From positions 186,001 through 250,000 of the forward strand of contig NZ_QOIN01000036.1 of the NCBI RefSeq assembly GCF_003323715.1: a stretch of 64,000 bases of DNA, given 5' to 3'. Position 1 is the first letter of the stretch. Every line of letters begins with the position of its first letter. The position numbers and the translations under genes were made by a program. Below are positions 18,535 to 26,878 of this stretch, one piece after another. Source of the DNA: Streptomyces diacarni (lineage in GTDB: Bacteria; Actinomycetota; Actinomycetes; Streptomycetales; Streptomycetaceae). A model generated the notes under the pieces. The model was not told where the DNA came from. It saw only the letters and a list, made by a program, of their open reading frames with translations, and ran no database searches.

Positions 18535-19041
18535 ATGAACGCACGCGGAATGCCGTTGCGACGCAGCATTGCAGCCACCGTCCTGGGGCTCGCGCTCGCC
18601 GGTGGGATGTCCGCACCCGCCCACGCCGGCAGCACGGCACAGGGGAGCTCGTCGGCAGCCGTCGCGGCAGCCCGTCCCCCCTCGGGCGGCGAGGGGAGCG
18701 CTACAGGGGTTGCTGCCTGCCGGGCTCGCGTGACCTACTGGGGTCACACCGGCTACAAGAAGTGCGGCACGAGCACCGCCGCGGTCGACTGGAACCGAGA
18801 CGGTCGCACGGACGAGGTGTTCGTCGTCGCTCCTGACCGAACCGTCTGGCATACCTGGAAGGCCGCGGGCCGCTGGGTGGAAATGCCGGGCAACGGACGA
18901 GCTGACGAGATGCGCGGCTCCGCAGAGACCGGCAATCCCTCCCGGCGCTGTGTCATCGTCTACGTCGACAACGCGTCCTACCACTACTGGCAGAACTGCT
19001 TCTACAACGGTCGCTGGCACGACTGGGGCGTCACCGGATAG
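18535..19041 (+). CDS. Small secreted protein with a VCBS/FG-GAP-like segment
   Basis: A 168-residue exported protein. The start ATG follows AGGGGGA, and a signal peptide (MPLRRSIAATVLGLALAGG) ends at AHAGS around residue 32. A Ser/Ala/Gly linker follows. The mature part contains DWNRDGRTDEVFVVAPDRTV, resembling the Asp-rich calcium-binding turn of FG-GAP/VCBS repeats. Four cysteines in the mature chain probably form two disulfides. No enzyme motif is present. The terminator at 19067 ends the transcript. The function is not recognised. Confidence 0.7.
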   Translation: MNARGMPLRRSIAATVLGLALAGGMSAPAHAGSTAQGSSSAAVAAARPPSGGEGSATGVAACRARVTYWGHTGYKKCGTSTAAVDWNRDGRTDEVFVVAPDRTVWHTWKAAGRWVEMPGNGRADEMRGSAETGNPSRRCVIVYVDNASYHYWQNCFYNGRWHDWGVTG

Positions 19042-19066
19042 TCACCACCGTGACCGGCAAGACGGG

Positions 19067-19096
19067 AGCCACCGCCGCCGACAGACGGCGGTGGCT
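19067..19096 (+). terminator. Intrinsic-type terminator
   Basis: AGCCACCGCCG pairs perfectly with CGGCGGTGGCT (11 bp) across an 8-nt loop, following the small secreted protein gene. Confidence 0.75.
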
Positions 19097-19139
19097 CGCT
19101 CGGTGCTGAAGGCGAGGAGCCCCGGGCTGAGCTCGGCAA

Positions 19140-19162
19140 GAGGAGCCCCTGCGGGGCTCCTC
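19140..19162 (-). terminator. Terminator of the sulfur cluster
   Basis: GAGGAGCCCC and GGGGCTCCTC form a perfect 10-bp stem with a 3-nt loop directly beyond the stop codon of the last minus-strand sulfur gene. A further GAGGAGCCCC copy at 19114-19123 offers an alternative pairing. Confidence 0.75.
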
Positions 19163-19163
19163 G

Positions 19164-19949
19164 TCACGCCGCCGAGGCGGTCAGGTCGGGTGCGAGGGCG
19201 GCTCGGTAGCGTTCGAGTACGACGCGGGCGACTTCTGGGGCGGGGCCCAGGGCGGGGGCGAGGGCGTCGGCGCCGGCCTCGCGGGCGCCGGCGGCGATGC
19301 GGTCGGGGAGGCGTCCTGGGGCCAGCACGTACGGTGCCACCGCGACCCGGCGCGCTCCCGCCGCGCGCAGGTCCCGTACGGCGTCGGCGGTGCGGGGTGC
19401 CGAGGCGGAGGCGAACGCAGGCCGCACGGCACACCAACCGGTGGTACGCCGCCACTCCCGCGCGATTGCTGCGATCACTGCGCTCGCCTCCGGGTCAGAG
19501 GAGCCGGCCGCCGCCAGGACGACGCCGGTGTGGGGCGCGTCGCCGGGCGCCACCCCGGCCACGCGCAATCGCCGCTCCAGGGCGACGGTCAGTGCGGGGT
19601 GCGGGCCCAGGACGTCCGCCTGGCGGACGGTCAGGCCCGGTAGGGGCGCGCTCTCCTCGGCCAGCACCCCGGGGATGTCCGTCTTGGCGTGGAAGGCGCG
19701 GGTCAGCAGCAGCGGGACGGCGACGACATCCCGCGCCCCCGCCGCGTGCAGCGACCGCAGCGCGGTCCCCACCGACGGCGCGTCGAAGTCGAGGTAGCCC
19801 ACCGCCACTCGCAGCCCCGGCGCGCGCCGCCGCACGCGGGCGGTGAGTGCGGCGACCGTGGCGGCGTGCCGCGGGTCGCGGCTGCCGTGCGCGATCAGCA
19901 GCAGCGCGGAGGAGGCGGGGGTGTGGGGCGTGGCGCGGGACGGGGACAT
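19164..19949 (-). CDS. Sirohydrochlorin chelatase (CbiX/SirB) family protein
   Basis: A 261-residue protein with two CbiX-like halves. The first begins LLLIAHGSRDPRH (residues 15-27) with the metal-binding His, and the second is around VVLAAAGSSDP (about residue 143), where the equivalent His is replaced. Chelatases of this family insert Fe or Co into sirohydrochlorin. Placed last in a sulfur-assimilation cluster, an iron chelatase making siroheme for sulfite reductase is the natural role. Its ATG overlaps the permease stop codon (TGATG), so translation is probably coupled. Confidence 0.82.
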   Translation of the reverse strand: MSPSRATPHTPASSALLLIAHGSRDPRHAATVAALTARVRRRAPGLRVAVGYLDFDAPSVGTALRSLHAAGARDVVAVPLLLTRAFHAKTDIPGVLAEESAPLPGLTVRQADVLGPHPALTVALERRLRVAGVAPGDAPHTGVVLAAAGSSDPEASAVIAAIAREWRRTTGWCAVRPAFASASAPRTADAVRDLRAAGARRVAVAPYVLAPGRLPDRIAAGAREAGADALAPALGPAPEVARVVLERYRAALAPDLTASAA

Positions 19950-20908
19950 CAGCGCAGCAGCCCCCGGTGGCGCAGAACGCGCCGCTCGACGGGCGCGAAG
20001 ACGAGCAGTTCGATGCCGATGCCCACCAGCAGGATGAGCAGGATCGCGCCCAGGACGAGCGGCATGTCCTGGTAGGAGCGGCCGGTGTCCAGCAGCCGGC
20101 CGAGTCCGACGCCGAGTTCGGGTGAGGTGGCGATCAGTTCGGCCGCCATCAGGGACCGCCAGGAGAACGCCCAGCCCTGTTTGAGTCCGGCGATGTAGCC
20201 GGGCAGCGCGGCGGGCAGCAGCACGTGGCGGACGCCGCGCAGTCCTCGTGCGCCGATCACCTTGCCCGCGCGCAGGTGCAGCGGGTCGATCCGGTCGACG
20301 CCCGCGACCAGGCCGTTGGCGATGGAGGGCACGGCGCCCAGCAGCACGACGGCGTAGATGGTGGCGTTGGTCAGCCCGAACCAGATGATCGCCGCAGGTA
20401 CCCATGCGACCGAGGGCAGCGACTGGAGTCCGGAGAGGATCGGTCCGATCGCGGCGCGCACCGGCCGCACCCTGGCCACCAGCAGGCCCAGCGGTGTCCC
20501 GACGACGAGGGCGACTCCGAAGCCCAGCGCCCCGCGGGAGACGCTCTGCCAGACGACGCCGAGGATCGTGCCCTTGTACCACTCCTCGGCCAGCGCGTCC
20601 CACACCATCAGCGGGCTCGGCAGCTGGTAGTCGGGCTTGAGGCCGAGCGCGAACGCCGCCTGCCACAGGGCCAGGACCAGCACGACCGCCAGCACCGGCG
20701 GCAGCACCTTGCGGCGCAGCACCTCCCGCAGCGCGGGGCGCTCCGTGGCGTGGGTGTCCAGCGCGTCGAGCCCGGCCCCCAGACCGGCCAGGTCGCTGCC
20801 GGGCGCCGGGGTCTCGCGCGCCGCCGTGGTGGCCGCCGCGCTCGTGGCCTTCTCGTCGTCGTCGGGTCGCGGCCTTGAGGCCGTCGGCTGGGTCTCAGTG
20901 CTGGCCAT
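19949..20908 (-). CDS. ABC transporter permease, sulfonate/taurine type
   Basis: A 319-residue inner-membrane permease of the SsuC/TauC family. A polar N-terminal extension of about 60 residues precedes roughly six transmembrane segments (the first is LPPVLAVVLVLALWQAAFAL). The EAA-type cytoplasmic loop near GARGLRGVRHVLLPAALPGYIAGL contacts the ATPase. It overlaps the ATPase gene by 14 bases and the chelatase gene by 1 base. The preceding binding protein and ATPase complete an importer for aliphatic sulfonates or a similar sulfur source; the exact substrate is inferred from family and context. Confidence 0.88.
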   Translation of the reverse strand: MASTETQPTASRPRPDDDEKATSAAATTAARETPAPGSDLAGLGAGLDALDTHATERPALREVLRRKVLPPVLAVVLVLALWQAAFALGLKPDYQLPSPLMVWDALAEEWYKGTILGVVWQSVSRGALGFGVALVVGTPLGLLVARVRPVRAAIGPILSGLQSLPSVAWVPAAIIWFGLTNATIYAVVLLGAVPSIANGLVAGVDRIDPLHLRAGKVIGARGLRGVRHVLLPAALPGYIAGLKQGWAFSWRSLMAAELIATSPELGVGLGRLLDTGRSYQDMPLVLGAILLILLVGIGIELLVFAPVERRVLRHRGLLR

Positions 20909-21650
20909 GGCGGCGGATCTCCCCCCGGAGCTGTTCGGTGATCTCGACGGAGAGCGCGGCCACGTCCGCGTCCTCGATGCGGCGCGGGTGCGGGATGCCG
21001 ACCTCCCACTGTTTGGCGACGCGTCCCGGCCGGGAGGAGAGCAGCACGACGCGCTCGGCCAGCCGTACGGCCTCGCGGACGTTGTGCGTGACGAAGAGCA
21101 CGGCGACGTTCGTCTCGGACCAGACGCGGGTCAGTTCCTCGTGGAGGACGTCGCGGGTGATGGCGTCCAGTGCGGCGAACGGCTCGTCCATCAGCAGCAG
21201 TCTGCTGTCCTGCGCCAGTGCGCGGGCGAGCGCCACCCGCTGCCGCATGCCACCGGACAGCTCGTGGACGCGTTTGGTGTATGCGCCCCGCAGCCGTACG
21301 AGCCGCAGCAGCCGTTCGGCCTCGTCGGGGCGGTCGGCCTTGGGCATGCCGCGCATCTTGAGGGCCAGTTCGATGTTCTTGCCGGCGGTCAGCCACGGGA
21401 AGAGCGCGTGTTCCTGGAACATCAGTGCCGGGCGTCCGCCGGGTACCTCGATGGTGCCGGTGGTGGGAGCGTCGAGGCCCGCCACGAGGTTGAGCAGGGT
21501 GCTCTTGCCGCAGCCCGAGGCGCCGAGCAGGGTGACGAACTGTCCGGGGGCGACATCGATGCTGATGTCGTCCAGTACCTGCTGGGGGCCGAACGACTTG
21601 GTCACGTGCGTGAGGCGGGCGGCGGTGCCGGCCGCTGTGGTCACGGTCAC
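20895..21650 (-). CDS. ABC transporter ATP-binding protein, sulfonate/taurine type
   Basis: A 251-residue ATPase of the SsuB/TauB family. Walker A is GASGCGKST (residues 43-51), the Q-loop is at MFQE (77-80), the signature is LSGGMRQR (131-138), Walker B is LLLMDEP (151-157) and the switch His is in FVTHNVREA. The GTG start follows AGGAGGTG at good spacing. The 3' end overlaps the permease start by 14 bases. It powers uptake through the permease encoded next. Confidence 0.92.
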   Translation of the reverse strand: MTVTTAAGTAARLTHVTKSFGPQQVLDDISIDVAPGQFVTLLGASGCGKSTLLNLVAGLDAPTTGTIEVPGGRPALMFQEHALFPWLTAGKNIELALKMRGMPKADRPDEAERLLRLVRLRGAYTKRVHELSGGMRQRVALARALAQDSRLLLMDEPFAALDAITRDVLHEELTRVWSETNVAVLFVTHNVREAVRLAERVVLLSSRPGRVAKQWEVGIPHPRRIEDADVAALSVEITEQLRGEIRRHGQH

Positions 21651-21704
21651 TGGTTCACCTCCTTCTCGTAGGGGGCTCAGGCTTGTCGTCGTGTGGCTCA
21701 GGGC

Positions 21705-22826
21705 TCACCGGTGGCCGAGTCCGGCGTCGGTCACGGCGGGGCGGCCCTCGCTCTCGAGGACCCGGTTGAGCGGGGCGAGGTCGTAGATCCCGGCCAGGTG
21801 CGGCTTTTTCAGCAGTCCGGCCGCGGCGGCGTGTTGTGCCTGCTTGCGCAACGTGGCGGCCAGTGGGTCGTCCGTCACCTCGATACGGCGGAAGGCCGCG
21901 TCCAGTACGTCCTCGGGCAGTGGCTTGCCCGCGTCGCGCTGCAGGGCCTCGTTGAGGTGCTTCTTCGCGGTGCCGGGGTGCGAGCGGATCCACGTGTTGG
22001 TCCGCACCGAGCCGCGCAGCACCGCCTTGACCACGTCGGGATGCTTTTTGAGGAAGTCCTGGCGCACCACCAGGTTGGTGGTGACGAACTTCCCCTCCTT
22101 CCACAGCTTCTTCTCGTCGAGCAGGACTTTCCCGCCTTCCGCCACGAGTTTGGAGGCGGTCGGTTCGGGGACCCAGGCGCCGTCGATGCCGCCCTGCCGG
22201 AAGGTGGTGGGGATCTCCTTGTTGTCCTGGCGCAGCACCGAGGTGGCGCCCTTGCCGGTCTCCGGGTCGACCTCGATGCCCTTGCTCCGCAGGTGGTGCA
22301 GGAGTGCGACGTCCTGCGTGTTGCCCAACTGGGGTGTGGCGAGCGTCTTGCCTTTCAGGTCGTCGAGCGAGGTCACCTTCTCCGGGTCGACGACGAGGGA
22401 GGCGCCGCCCGAGGTCGCGCCCGAGACGATCCGCAGGTTCTTCCCGCCCGACTGCACCCATCCGTTGACGGCGGGGGAGGGGCCGACCCAGGTCATGTCG
22501 ACGGCCTTCGCGTTGAGCGCTTCGACGGCGGAGGGCCCGGCGTTGAAGACCTGTGTGGAGACCTTCGTGCCGCCCAGCTCGCGCGGTATCGGGCCGCCGG
22601 AGCGCAGCCCGACCAGGGGGGTGGCGTGGGTGACGTTGGGGAAGTATCCGAGCTTCACCTCGTCGAGCCCGTCGATCTTCTTGCCGCCCACGGGTGCCGG
22701 ACCGCCGCTCTCGACGGCCTTCGACCCGTACCCGCAGCCGGCCGCCGGCAGCAGTGCCCCGAGTGTGGCGAGTGCCGCCAGGGTCCGGCGGGAAGGGCGT
22801 GGTGGTAGGGCTCGGATGCGCGGCAC
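21705..22826 (-). CDS. ABC transporter substrate-binding lipoprotein, sulfonate type
   Basis: A 373-residue lipoprotein of the SsuA/NMT1-like family. The signal peptide ends in a lipobox (LLPAAGC, Cys at about residue 31). Typical family segments are VKLGYFPNVTHATPLVGL, VDMTWVGPSPAVNGW and IDGAWVPEPTASKLV. It captures aliphatic sulfonates or related organosulfur compounds outside the membrane for the permease and ATPase downstream. About 270 bases separate it from cysN, so it may have extra control within the cluster. The precise ligand cannot be read from sequence. Confidence 0.88.
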   Translation of the reverse strand: MPRIRALPPRPSRRTLAALATLGALLPAAGCGYGSKAVESGGPAPVGGKKIDGLDEVKLGYFPNVTHATPLVGLRSGGPIPRELGGTKVSTQVFNAGPSAVEALNAKAVDMTWVGPSPAVNGWVQSGGKNLRIVSGATSGGASLVVDPEKVTSLDDLKGKTLATPQLGNTQDVALLHHLRSKGIEVDPETGKGATSVLRQDNKEIPTTFRQGGIDGAWVPEPTASKLVAEGGKVLLDEKKLWKEGKFVTTNLVVRQDFLKKHPDVVKAVLRGSVRTNTWIRSHPGTAKKHLNEALQRDAGKPLPEDVLDAAFRRIEVTDDPLAATLRKQAQHAAAAGLLKKPHLAGIYDLAPLNRVLESEGRPAVTDAGLGHR

Positions 22827-22938
22827 TGAGGTGTCCTCTCACGGGGGCGGGTGCGGGGCGGCGTCCGCGCGGTGTCCGGGGGTGCCGGGCCTCACGGACG
22901 GCGGGCGGCGAGTGTGGCGTACGGGGGGCGTACGCACC

Positions 22939-23073
22939 TCACCGTGCACATCGCCCCACTCCGCCCTGTCCGCTGCCGCGTGTGCCGCTGCCGATGCGGC
23001 CACCGGTCTGGTCGAAGGTCGAGAAGGCCTCTTGCGAAAGGCCGCGAAGACCGAGAACGCCGGGAATGCCCAT
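22939..23073 (-). CDS. Possible 44-residue open frame, doubtful
   Basis: An ATG 20 bases after the cysN stop opens a frame of 44 codons beginning MGIPGVLGLRGLSQEAFSTF and ending before the ssuA-like gene. GAGG lies about 17 bases upstream, too far for a convincing ribosome-binding site. It has no recognisable feature and may be chance. Confidence 0.18.
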   Translation of the reverse strand: MGIPGVLGLRGLSQEAFSTFDQTGGRIGSGTRGSGQGGVGRCAR

Positions 23074-23093
23074 GGTGTGCGGACCCCCGGTCC

Positions 23094-24449
23094 TCAGAAG
23101 TCCCAGCCCTCGTCGTCGGCGGCCGTGGCCACCGGGGTGTCCGCGTCGGCGAAGGCCTCGCCCGCCATGCCGGCGGTGAGGGTGCTGCCGTCGGAGGGGT
23201 CGACGAGGAGGAAGGAGCCGGTGCGGCGGGAGCGGGCGTAGGGGTCGAGGGGCAGGGGTTCGGCGGTGCGCAGTACGACGCGGCCGATGTCGTTGGCCAC
23301 CAGCTGCCTGGGCGCGGGGTGCTGGGACAGGTCGGCCAGGGTGAGCCGCGAGGGGATGTCCTTGACCAGTGCCTTGACGGTGCGTGTGGCGACCTTGAGC
23401 AGGACGCGGGAGCCGGGGGTGAGGGGCGTGTCGTGGAGGTGGCAGACGGTCGCGGTCACGTCCTGGCTGGGTACCAGGTCCGCTTCGCTGGGCGCGAGCA
23501 CGTCGCCGCGGGAGATGTCGAGGTCGTCGGCGAGCCGGAGGGTGACCGACTGGGGTGCCCAGGCTGTCTCGACGGCCCGGCCGAGGGCGTCGATCGCGGT
23601 GATGGTGGAGGTCTGCCCCGAGGGGTGGACGGTGACGCGGTCGCCGACGCGCAGCACTCCCGAGGCGAGTTGCCCGGCGTAGCCCCGGTAGTCGGGGTGC
23701 TCGGCGGTCCGCGGTCTGATGACGTACTGGACGGGGAAGCGGGCCGCGTCGTCGGTGGGGTCGTGGGTGACCTGCACGGTCTCCAGGTGTTCGAGGACGG
23801 TGGGCCCCGAGTACCAGTCCATGTGCGCGGAGGCGTCCACGACGTTGTCGCCTTCGAGCGCGGAGATGGGGATGGCTGTCACCTCCGGCACCCCGAGCGA
23901 GGTGGCGTAGGTGGAGAACGCGTCGGCGATGGCGGCGAAGGCGCTCTCCCGGTAGTCGACCAGGTCCATCTTGTTGACGGCGAGGACGACGTGCGGGACG
24001 CGCAGCAGCGCGGCCACGGCGGCGTGCCGGCGGGTCTGCTCCACCACGCCGTTGCGCGCGTCCACCAGGACGACGGCCAGTTCGGCGGTGGAGGCACCGG
24101 TGACCATGTTGCGGGTGTACTGCACGTGTCCTGGTGTGTCCGCGAGGATGAACCGCCGCTTGGGCGTGGCGAAGTAGCGGTAGGCCACGTCGATGGTGAT
24201 GCCCTGCTCCCGTTCGGCCCGCAGGCCGTCGGTCAGCAGCGCCAGGTCGGGCGCTTGTTGGCCGCGCTCCTGCGAGGCGCGGGAGACGGCCTCCAGCTGG
24301 TCGGTGAGCACCGACTTGGAGTCGTGCAGCAGGCGGCCCACCAGGGTGGACTTGCCGTCGTCGACGCTGCCGGCGGTGGCGAAGCGCAGCAGCGACGTCG
24401 TCGCCGTGGCCGCGGTTCCCAGCGCTTCGCTGTCCAGTGTTCCGGTCAT
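23094..24449 (-). CDS. cysN: Sulfate adenylyltransferase large subunit (GTPase)
   Basis: A 451-residue EF-Tu-like GTPase driving ATP sulfurylase (sulfate plus ATP to adenylyl sulfate). G1 is GSVDDGKS (residues 27-34), then the switch region REQGITIDVAYRYF, G3 DTPGH, G4 NKMD and G5 SALEGDN, followed by two beta-barrel domains. It is not fused to an APS kinase, which is encoded separately as cysC. The ATG is 2 bases after the cysD stop, so the subunits are translationally coupled. All GTPase motifs are intact. Confidence 0.95.
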   Translation of the reverse strand: MTGTLDSEALGTAATATTSLLRFATAGSVDDGKSTLVGRLLHDSKSVLTDQLEAVSRASQERGQQAPDLALLTDGLRAEREQGITIDVAYRYFATPKRRFILADTPGHVQYTRNMVTGASTAELAVVLVDARNGVVEQTRRHAAVAALLRVPHVVLAVNKMDLVDYRESAFAAIADAFSTYATSLGVPEVTAIPISALEGDNVVDASAHMDWYSGPTVLEHLETVQVTHDPTDDAARFPVQYVIRPRTAEHPDYRGYAGQLASGVLRVGDRVTVHPSGQTSTITAIDALGRAVETAWAPQSVTLRLADDLDISRGDVLAPSEADLVPSQDVTATVCHLHDTPLTPGSRVLLKVATRTVKALVKDIPSRLTLADLSQHPAPRQLVANDIGRVVLRTAEPLPLDPYARSRRTGSFLLVDPSDGSTLTAGMAGEAFADADTPVATAADDEGWDF

Positions 24450-24451
24450 GG

Positions 24452-25387
24452 TCAGAAGTAGCCTTCCCGCTTGCGGTCTTCCATCGCGGCTTCGGAGAGC
24501 TTGTCGTCGGCCCGGGTGGCTCCGCGCTCGGTCAGCCGGGAGACGGCGATCTCCGCGATCACCTTCTCGACCGTGTCGGCGTCCGAGTCGACGGCGCCGG
24601 TGCAGGACATGTCGCCGACCGTGCGGTAGCGCACCTGCCGCCGCTCGACCCGTTCGCCGTCCTTGGGGCCGCCCCACTCGCCGGGCGCCAGCCACATCCC
24701 GGAGCGGGAGAAGACCTCACGCTCGTGCGCGTAGTAGATCGCCGGGAGTTCGATCTTCTCCCGCGCGATGTACTGCCACACGTCCAGCTCGGTCCAGTTC
24801 GAGAGCGGGAAGACGCGGACGTGCTCTCCGGGCGCGTGCCGGCCGTTGTAGAGCTGCCACAGCTCGGGACGCTGGCGCCTGGGGTCCCAGCCGCCGAACT
24901 CGTCCCGCAGGGAGAACACCCGCTCCTTGGCGCGCGCCTTCTCCTCGTCGCGGCGGCCGCCGCCGAAGACGGCGTCGAACCGGCCCGAGGAGATGGCCTC
25001 CAGCAGCGGTACCGTCTGCAGGGGGTTCCGCGTCCCGTCGGGGCGCTCGCGCAGCGTGCCGGCGTCGATGTACTCCTGCACCGAGGCCACGTGCAGCCGC
25101 AGCCCGTTGCTCGCCACGGTGCGGTCCCTGAACTCCAGCACTTCGGGGAAGTTGTGCCCGGTGTCCACGTGCAGCAGCCCGAACGGCACCGGCGCCGGCG
25201 CGAACGCCTTGAGCGCCAGGTGCAGCATCAGGATCGAGTCCTTGCCGCCCGAGAACAGGATCACGGGGCGCTCGAACTCTCCCGCGACCTCCCGGAAAAT
25301 GTGCACCGCCTCCGACTCCAGGGCGTCGAGGTGCGAGAGCGCGAACGGGTTGTCGGTCTCCTCCGGTGCGGTCACCGCCGTCGTCAC
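24452..25387 (-). CDS. cysD: Sulfate adenylyltransferase small subunit
   Basis: A 311-residue PP-loop subunit that adenylylates sulfate. The SGGKDS loop is at residues 46-51. HVDTGHNFPEVLEFRD and FGGGRRDEEKARAKER are further family signatures, and the C-terminal RKREGYF tail is typical. The GTG start overlaps the cysC stop (GTGA), and cysN begins 2 bases beyond the end, giving a tightly coupled cysC-cysD-cysN block. Confidence 0.95.
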   Translation of the reverse strand: MTTAVTAPEETDNPFALSHLDALESEAVHIFREVAGEFERPVILFSGGKDSILMLHLALKAFAPAPVPFGLLHVDTGHNFPEVLEFRDRTVASNGLRLHVASVQEYIDAGTLRERPDGTRNPLQTVPLLEAISSGRFDAVFGGGRRDEEKARAKERVFSLRDEFGGWDPRRQRPELWQLYNGRHAPGEHVRVFPLSNWTELDVWQYIAREKIELPAIYYAHEREVFSRSGMWLAPGEWGGPKDGERVERRQVRYRTVGDMSCTGAVDSDADTVEKVIAEIAVSRLTERGATRADDKLSEAAMEDRKREGYF

Positions 25388-25926
25388 AGCAGTCCCCTCT
25401 CCCTCAGCAACGTGTGCAGTGCCGTGGCCGACTCGGTGACGCTCCGGCCGTCGGTCTCCAGCCGCAGATCCGGGCTCTGAGGCTCCTCGTACGGGTCGTC
25501 CACGCCGGTCAGTCCGGTCAGTTCGCCGGCCGCCTGCTTCGCGTACAGGCCCTTCACGTCCCGCTCGGAGCACACCCGCAGCGGCGTGGCGACGTGCACC
25601 TCGACGTACGGCGTGCCCTCGGCGGCGTGGCGCTTGGCGACGGCCTCGCGGCTGTCGGCGTACGGGGCGATGACGGGCACCAGCACGGTCACGCCGTGCG
25701 AGGCCAGCAGCTCGGCGACGAAGCCGATGCGCTGCACGTTGGTGTCCCGCTCTGCGCGGGAGAAGCCGAGTCCCGCGGAGAGGAAGGTGCGGATCTCGTC
25801 GCCGTCCAGCACCTCGACCCGCCGGCTCTCGCCGTGCAGCCGCTCGGCCAGCGCGGTGGCGATCGTCGTCTTGCCCGCGCTCGGCAGGCCGGTCAGCCAC
25901 ACGGTCGCGCCGCTTGCCCCGCTCAT
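25384..25926 (-). CDS. cysC: Adenylylsulfate (APS) kinase
   Basis: A 180-residue kinase converting APS to PAPS. The P-loop GLPSAGKTT is at residues 13-21, DGDEIR near 40, and RDVKGLYAKQAAGE is the family substrate-binding segment. ATG follows AGGGGAG. Because the cluster also has an APS-type reductase, PAPS made here may mainly serve sulfation rather than assimilation. It overlaps cysD by 4 bases. Confidence 0.94.
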   Translation of the reverse strand: MSGASGATVWLTGLPSAGKTTIATALAERLHGESRRVEVLDGDEIRTFLSAGLGFSRAERDTNVQRIGFVAELLASHGVTVLVPVIAPYADSREAVAKRHAAEGTPYVEVHVATPLRVCSERDVKGLYAKQAAGELTGLTGVDDPYEEPQSPDLRLETDGRSVTESATALHTLLRERGLL

Positions 25927-25955
25927 CACGCTCCCCTGCTCTTCTCGGTCTCGCG

Positions 25956-26672
25956 TCATCCGTGCAGCCCGCACTCGGTCTTGCCCCGCCCGGCCCACCG
26001 GCCCGCGCGCGCGTCCTCGCCCTCCAGCACGCGGCGGGTGCAGGGTGCGCAGCCGATGGAGGCGTAGCCGTCGCTCAGCAGCGGGTTGGTCAGGACGCCG
26101 TGTTCGGCGATGTAGTCGTCCACGTCCCGCTGACTCCAGCGGGCGATGGGGGAGACCTTGACCTTCCGGCGCTTTTCGTCCCAGCCGACGACCGGGGTGT
26201 GGGCGCGGGTCGGCGACTCGTCGCGGCGCAGCCCGGTGGCCCACGCGTCGTAGGCGCGCAGCCCTTCTTCCAGCGGCTGCACCTTCCGCAGCGCGCAGCA
26301 CAGGTCGGGGTCGCGGTCGTGCAGCCTCGGGCCGTACTCGGCGTCCTGCTCGGCCACCGACTGGCGGGGCGTGAGGGTGTGGACCTCCACGTCCATGACG
26401 GCCTCGACGGCGTCGCGGGTGCCGAGGGTCTCGGGGAAGTGGTAACCGGTGTCGAGGAAGACGACGCGGACGCCGGGGAAGACGCGTGAGGCGAGGTGCG
26501 CGACGACGGCGTCCTCCATGGAGGAGGTGACGCAGAAGCGGTGGCCGAAGGTGTCGGCGGCCCAGCGCAGGATGTCCGGCGCGTCGGCGTCCTCCAGGTC
26601 GCGGCCCGCCTGTCCGGCCAGCTCCTGCAGCTCCTCGGCGGAGCGCTGAGCTGGTATGTGCGCGATGCTCAT
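25956..26672 (-). CDS. cysH: Assimilatory adenylylsulfate reductase (thioredoxin-dependent)
   Basis: A 238-residue reductase making sulfite from adenylyl sulfate. The four iron-sulfur ligands C125, C126, C208 and C211 (CC and CAPC) mark it as an APS-reducing, 4Fe-4S type rather than an enterobacterial PAPS reductase. The catalytic cysteine is C234 in ECGLHG at the C-terminus. The nucleotide-binding SSMEDAVV is near residue 50. The start codon overlaps the stop of the small zinc-ribbon gene (ATGA), so the two are coupled. Confidence 0.94.
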   Translation of the reverse strand: MSIAHIPAQRSAEELQELAGQAGRDLEDADAPDILRWAADTFGHRFCVTSSMEDAVVAHLASRVFPGVRVVFLDTGYHFPETLGTRDAVEAVMDVEVHTLTPRQSVAEQDAEYGPRLHDRDPDLCCALRKVQPLEEGLRAYDAWATGLRRDESPTRAHTPVVGWDEKRRKVKVSPIARWSQRDVDDYIAEHGVLTNPLLSDGYASIGCAPCTRRVLEGEDARAGRWAGRGKTECGLHG

Positions 26673-26878
26673 GACGTGGGGTCCTCTCCGTGTACCGACC
26701 GCAGTCCGGAGGCCAGCAGCCCCAGGAACTTCAGCCGGAAGGCGCGGTTGCAGGCGGCGCACTCCCAGGCCGCGCCCTGCCCCGGGGCCGTCGCCTCCTC
26801 GCTGGGCCGCAGGTCCTCGTCGCCGCAGTAGGGGCAGTGGAACGGCGCGGCCCTCTCCCCGCCTTCGGCCGAGCTCAT
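26669..26878 (-). CDS. Small double-CxxC (zinc-ribbon) protein of the sulfur cluster
   Basis: A 69-residue protein with C15-x2-C18 and C40-x2-C43 (CPYC and CAAC), spaced as a zinc ribbon or rubredoxin-like knuckle, followed by RAFRLKFLGLL. It sits between sulfite reductase and cysH with 4-base ATGA overlaps on both sides, so it must be made stoichiometrically with them. As I recall, the same gene occupies this position in other Streptomyces sulfur clusters. Its function is unknown. Electron delivery to, or metal-cluster assembly for, the neighbouring reductases is a reasonable guess. Confidence 0.8.
   Translation of the reverse strand: MSSAEGGERAAPFHCPYCGDEDLRPSEEATAPGQGAAWECAACNRAFRLKFLGLLASGLRSVHGEDPTS

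Noticed and set aside
22827..23093. Second sulfur leader peptide between cysN and the binding-protein gene
   Set aside because: The minus strand was read for an RRHVDL-type core and none was found; only an unremarkable 44-codon frame is present.
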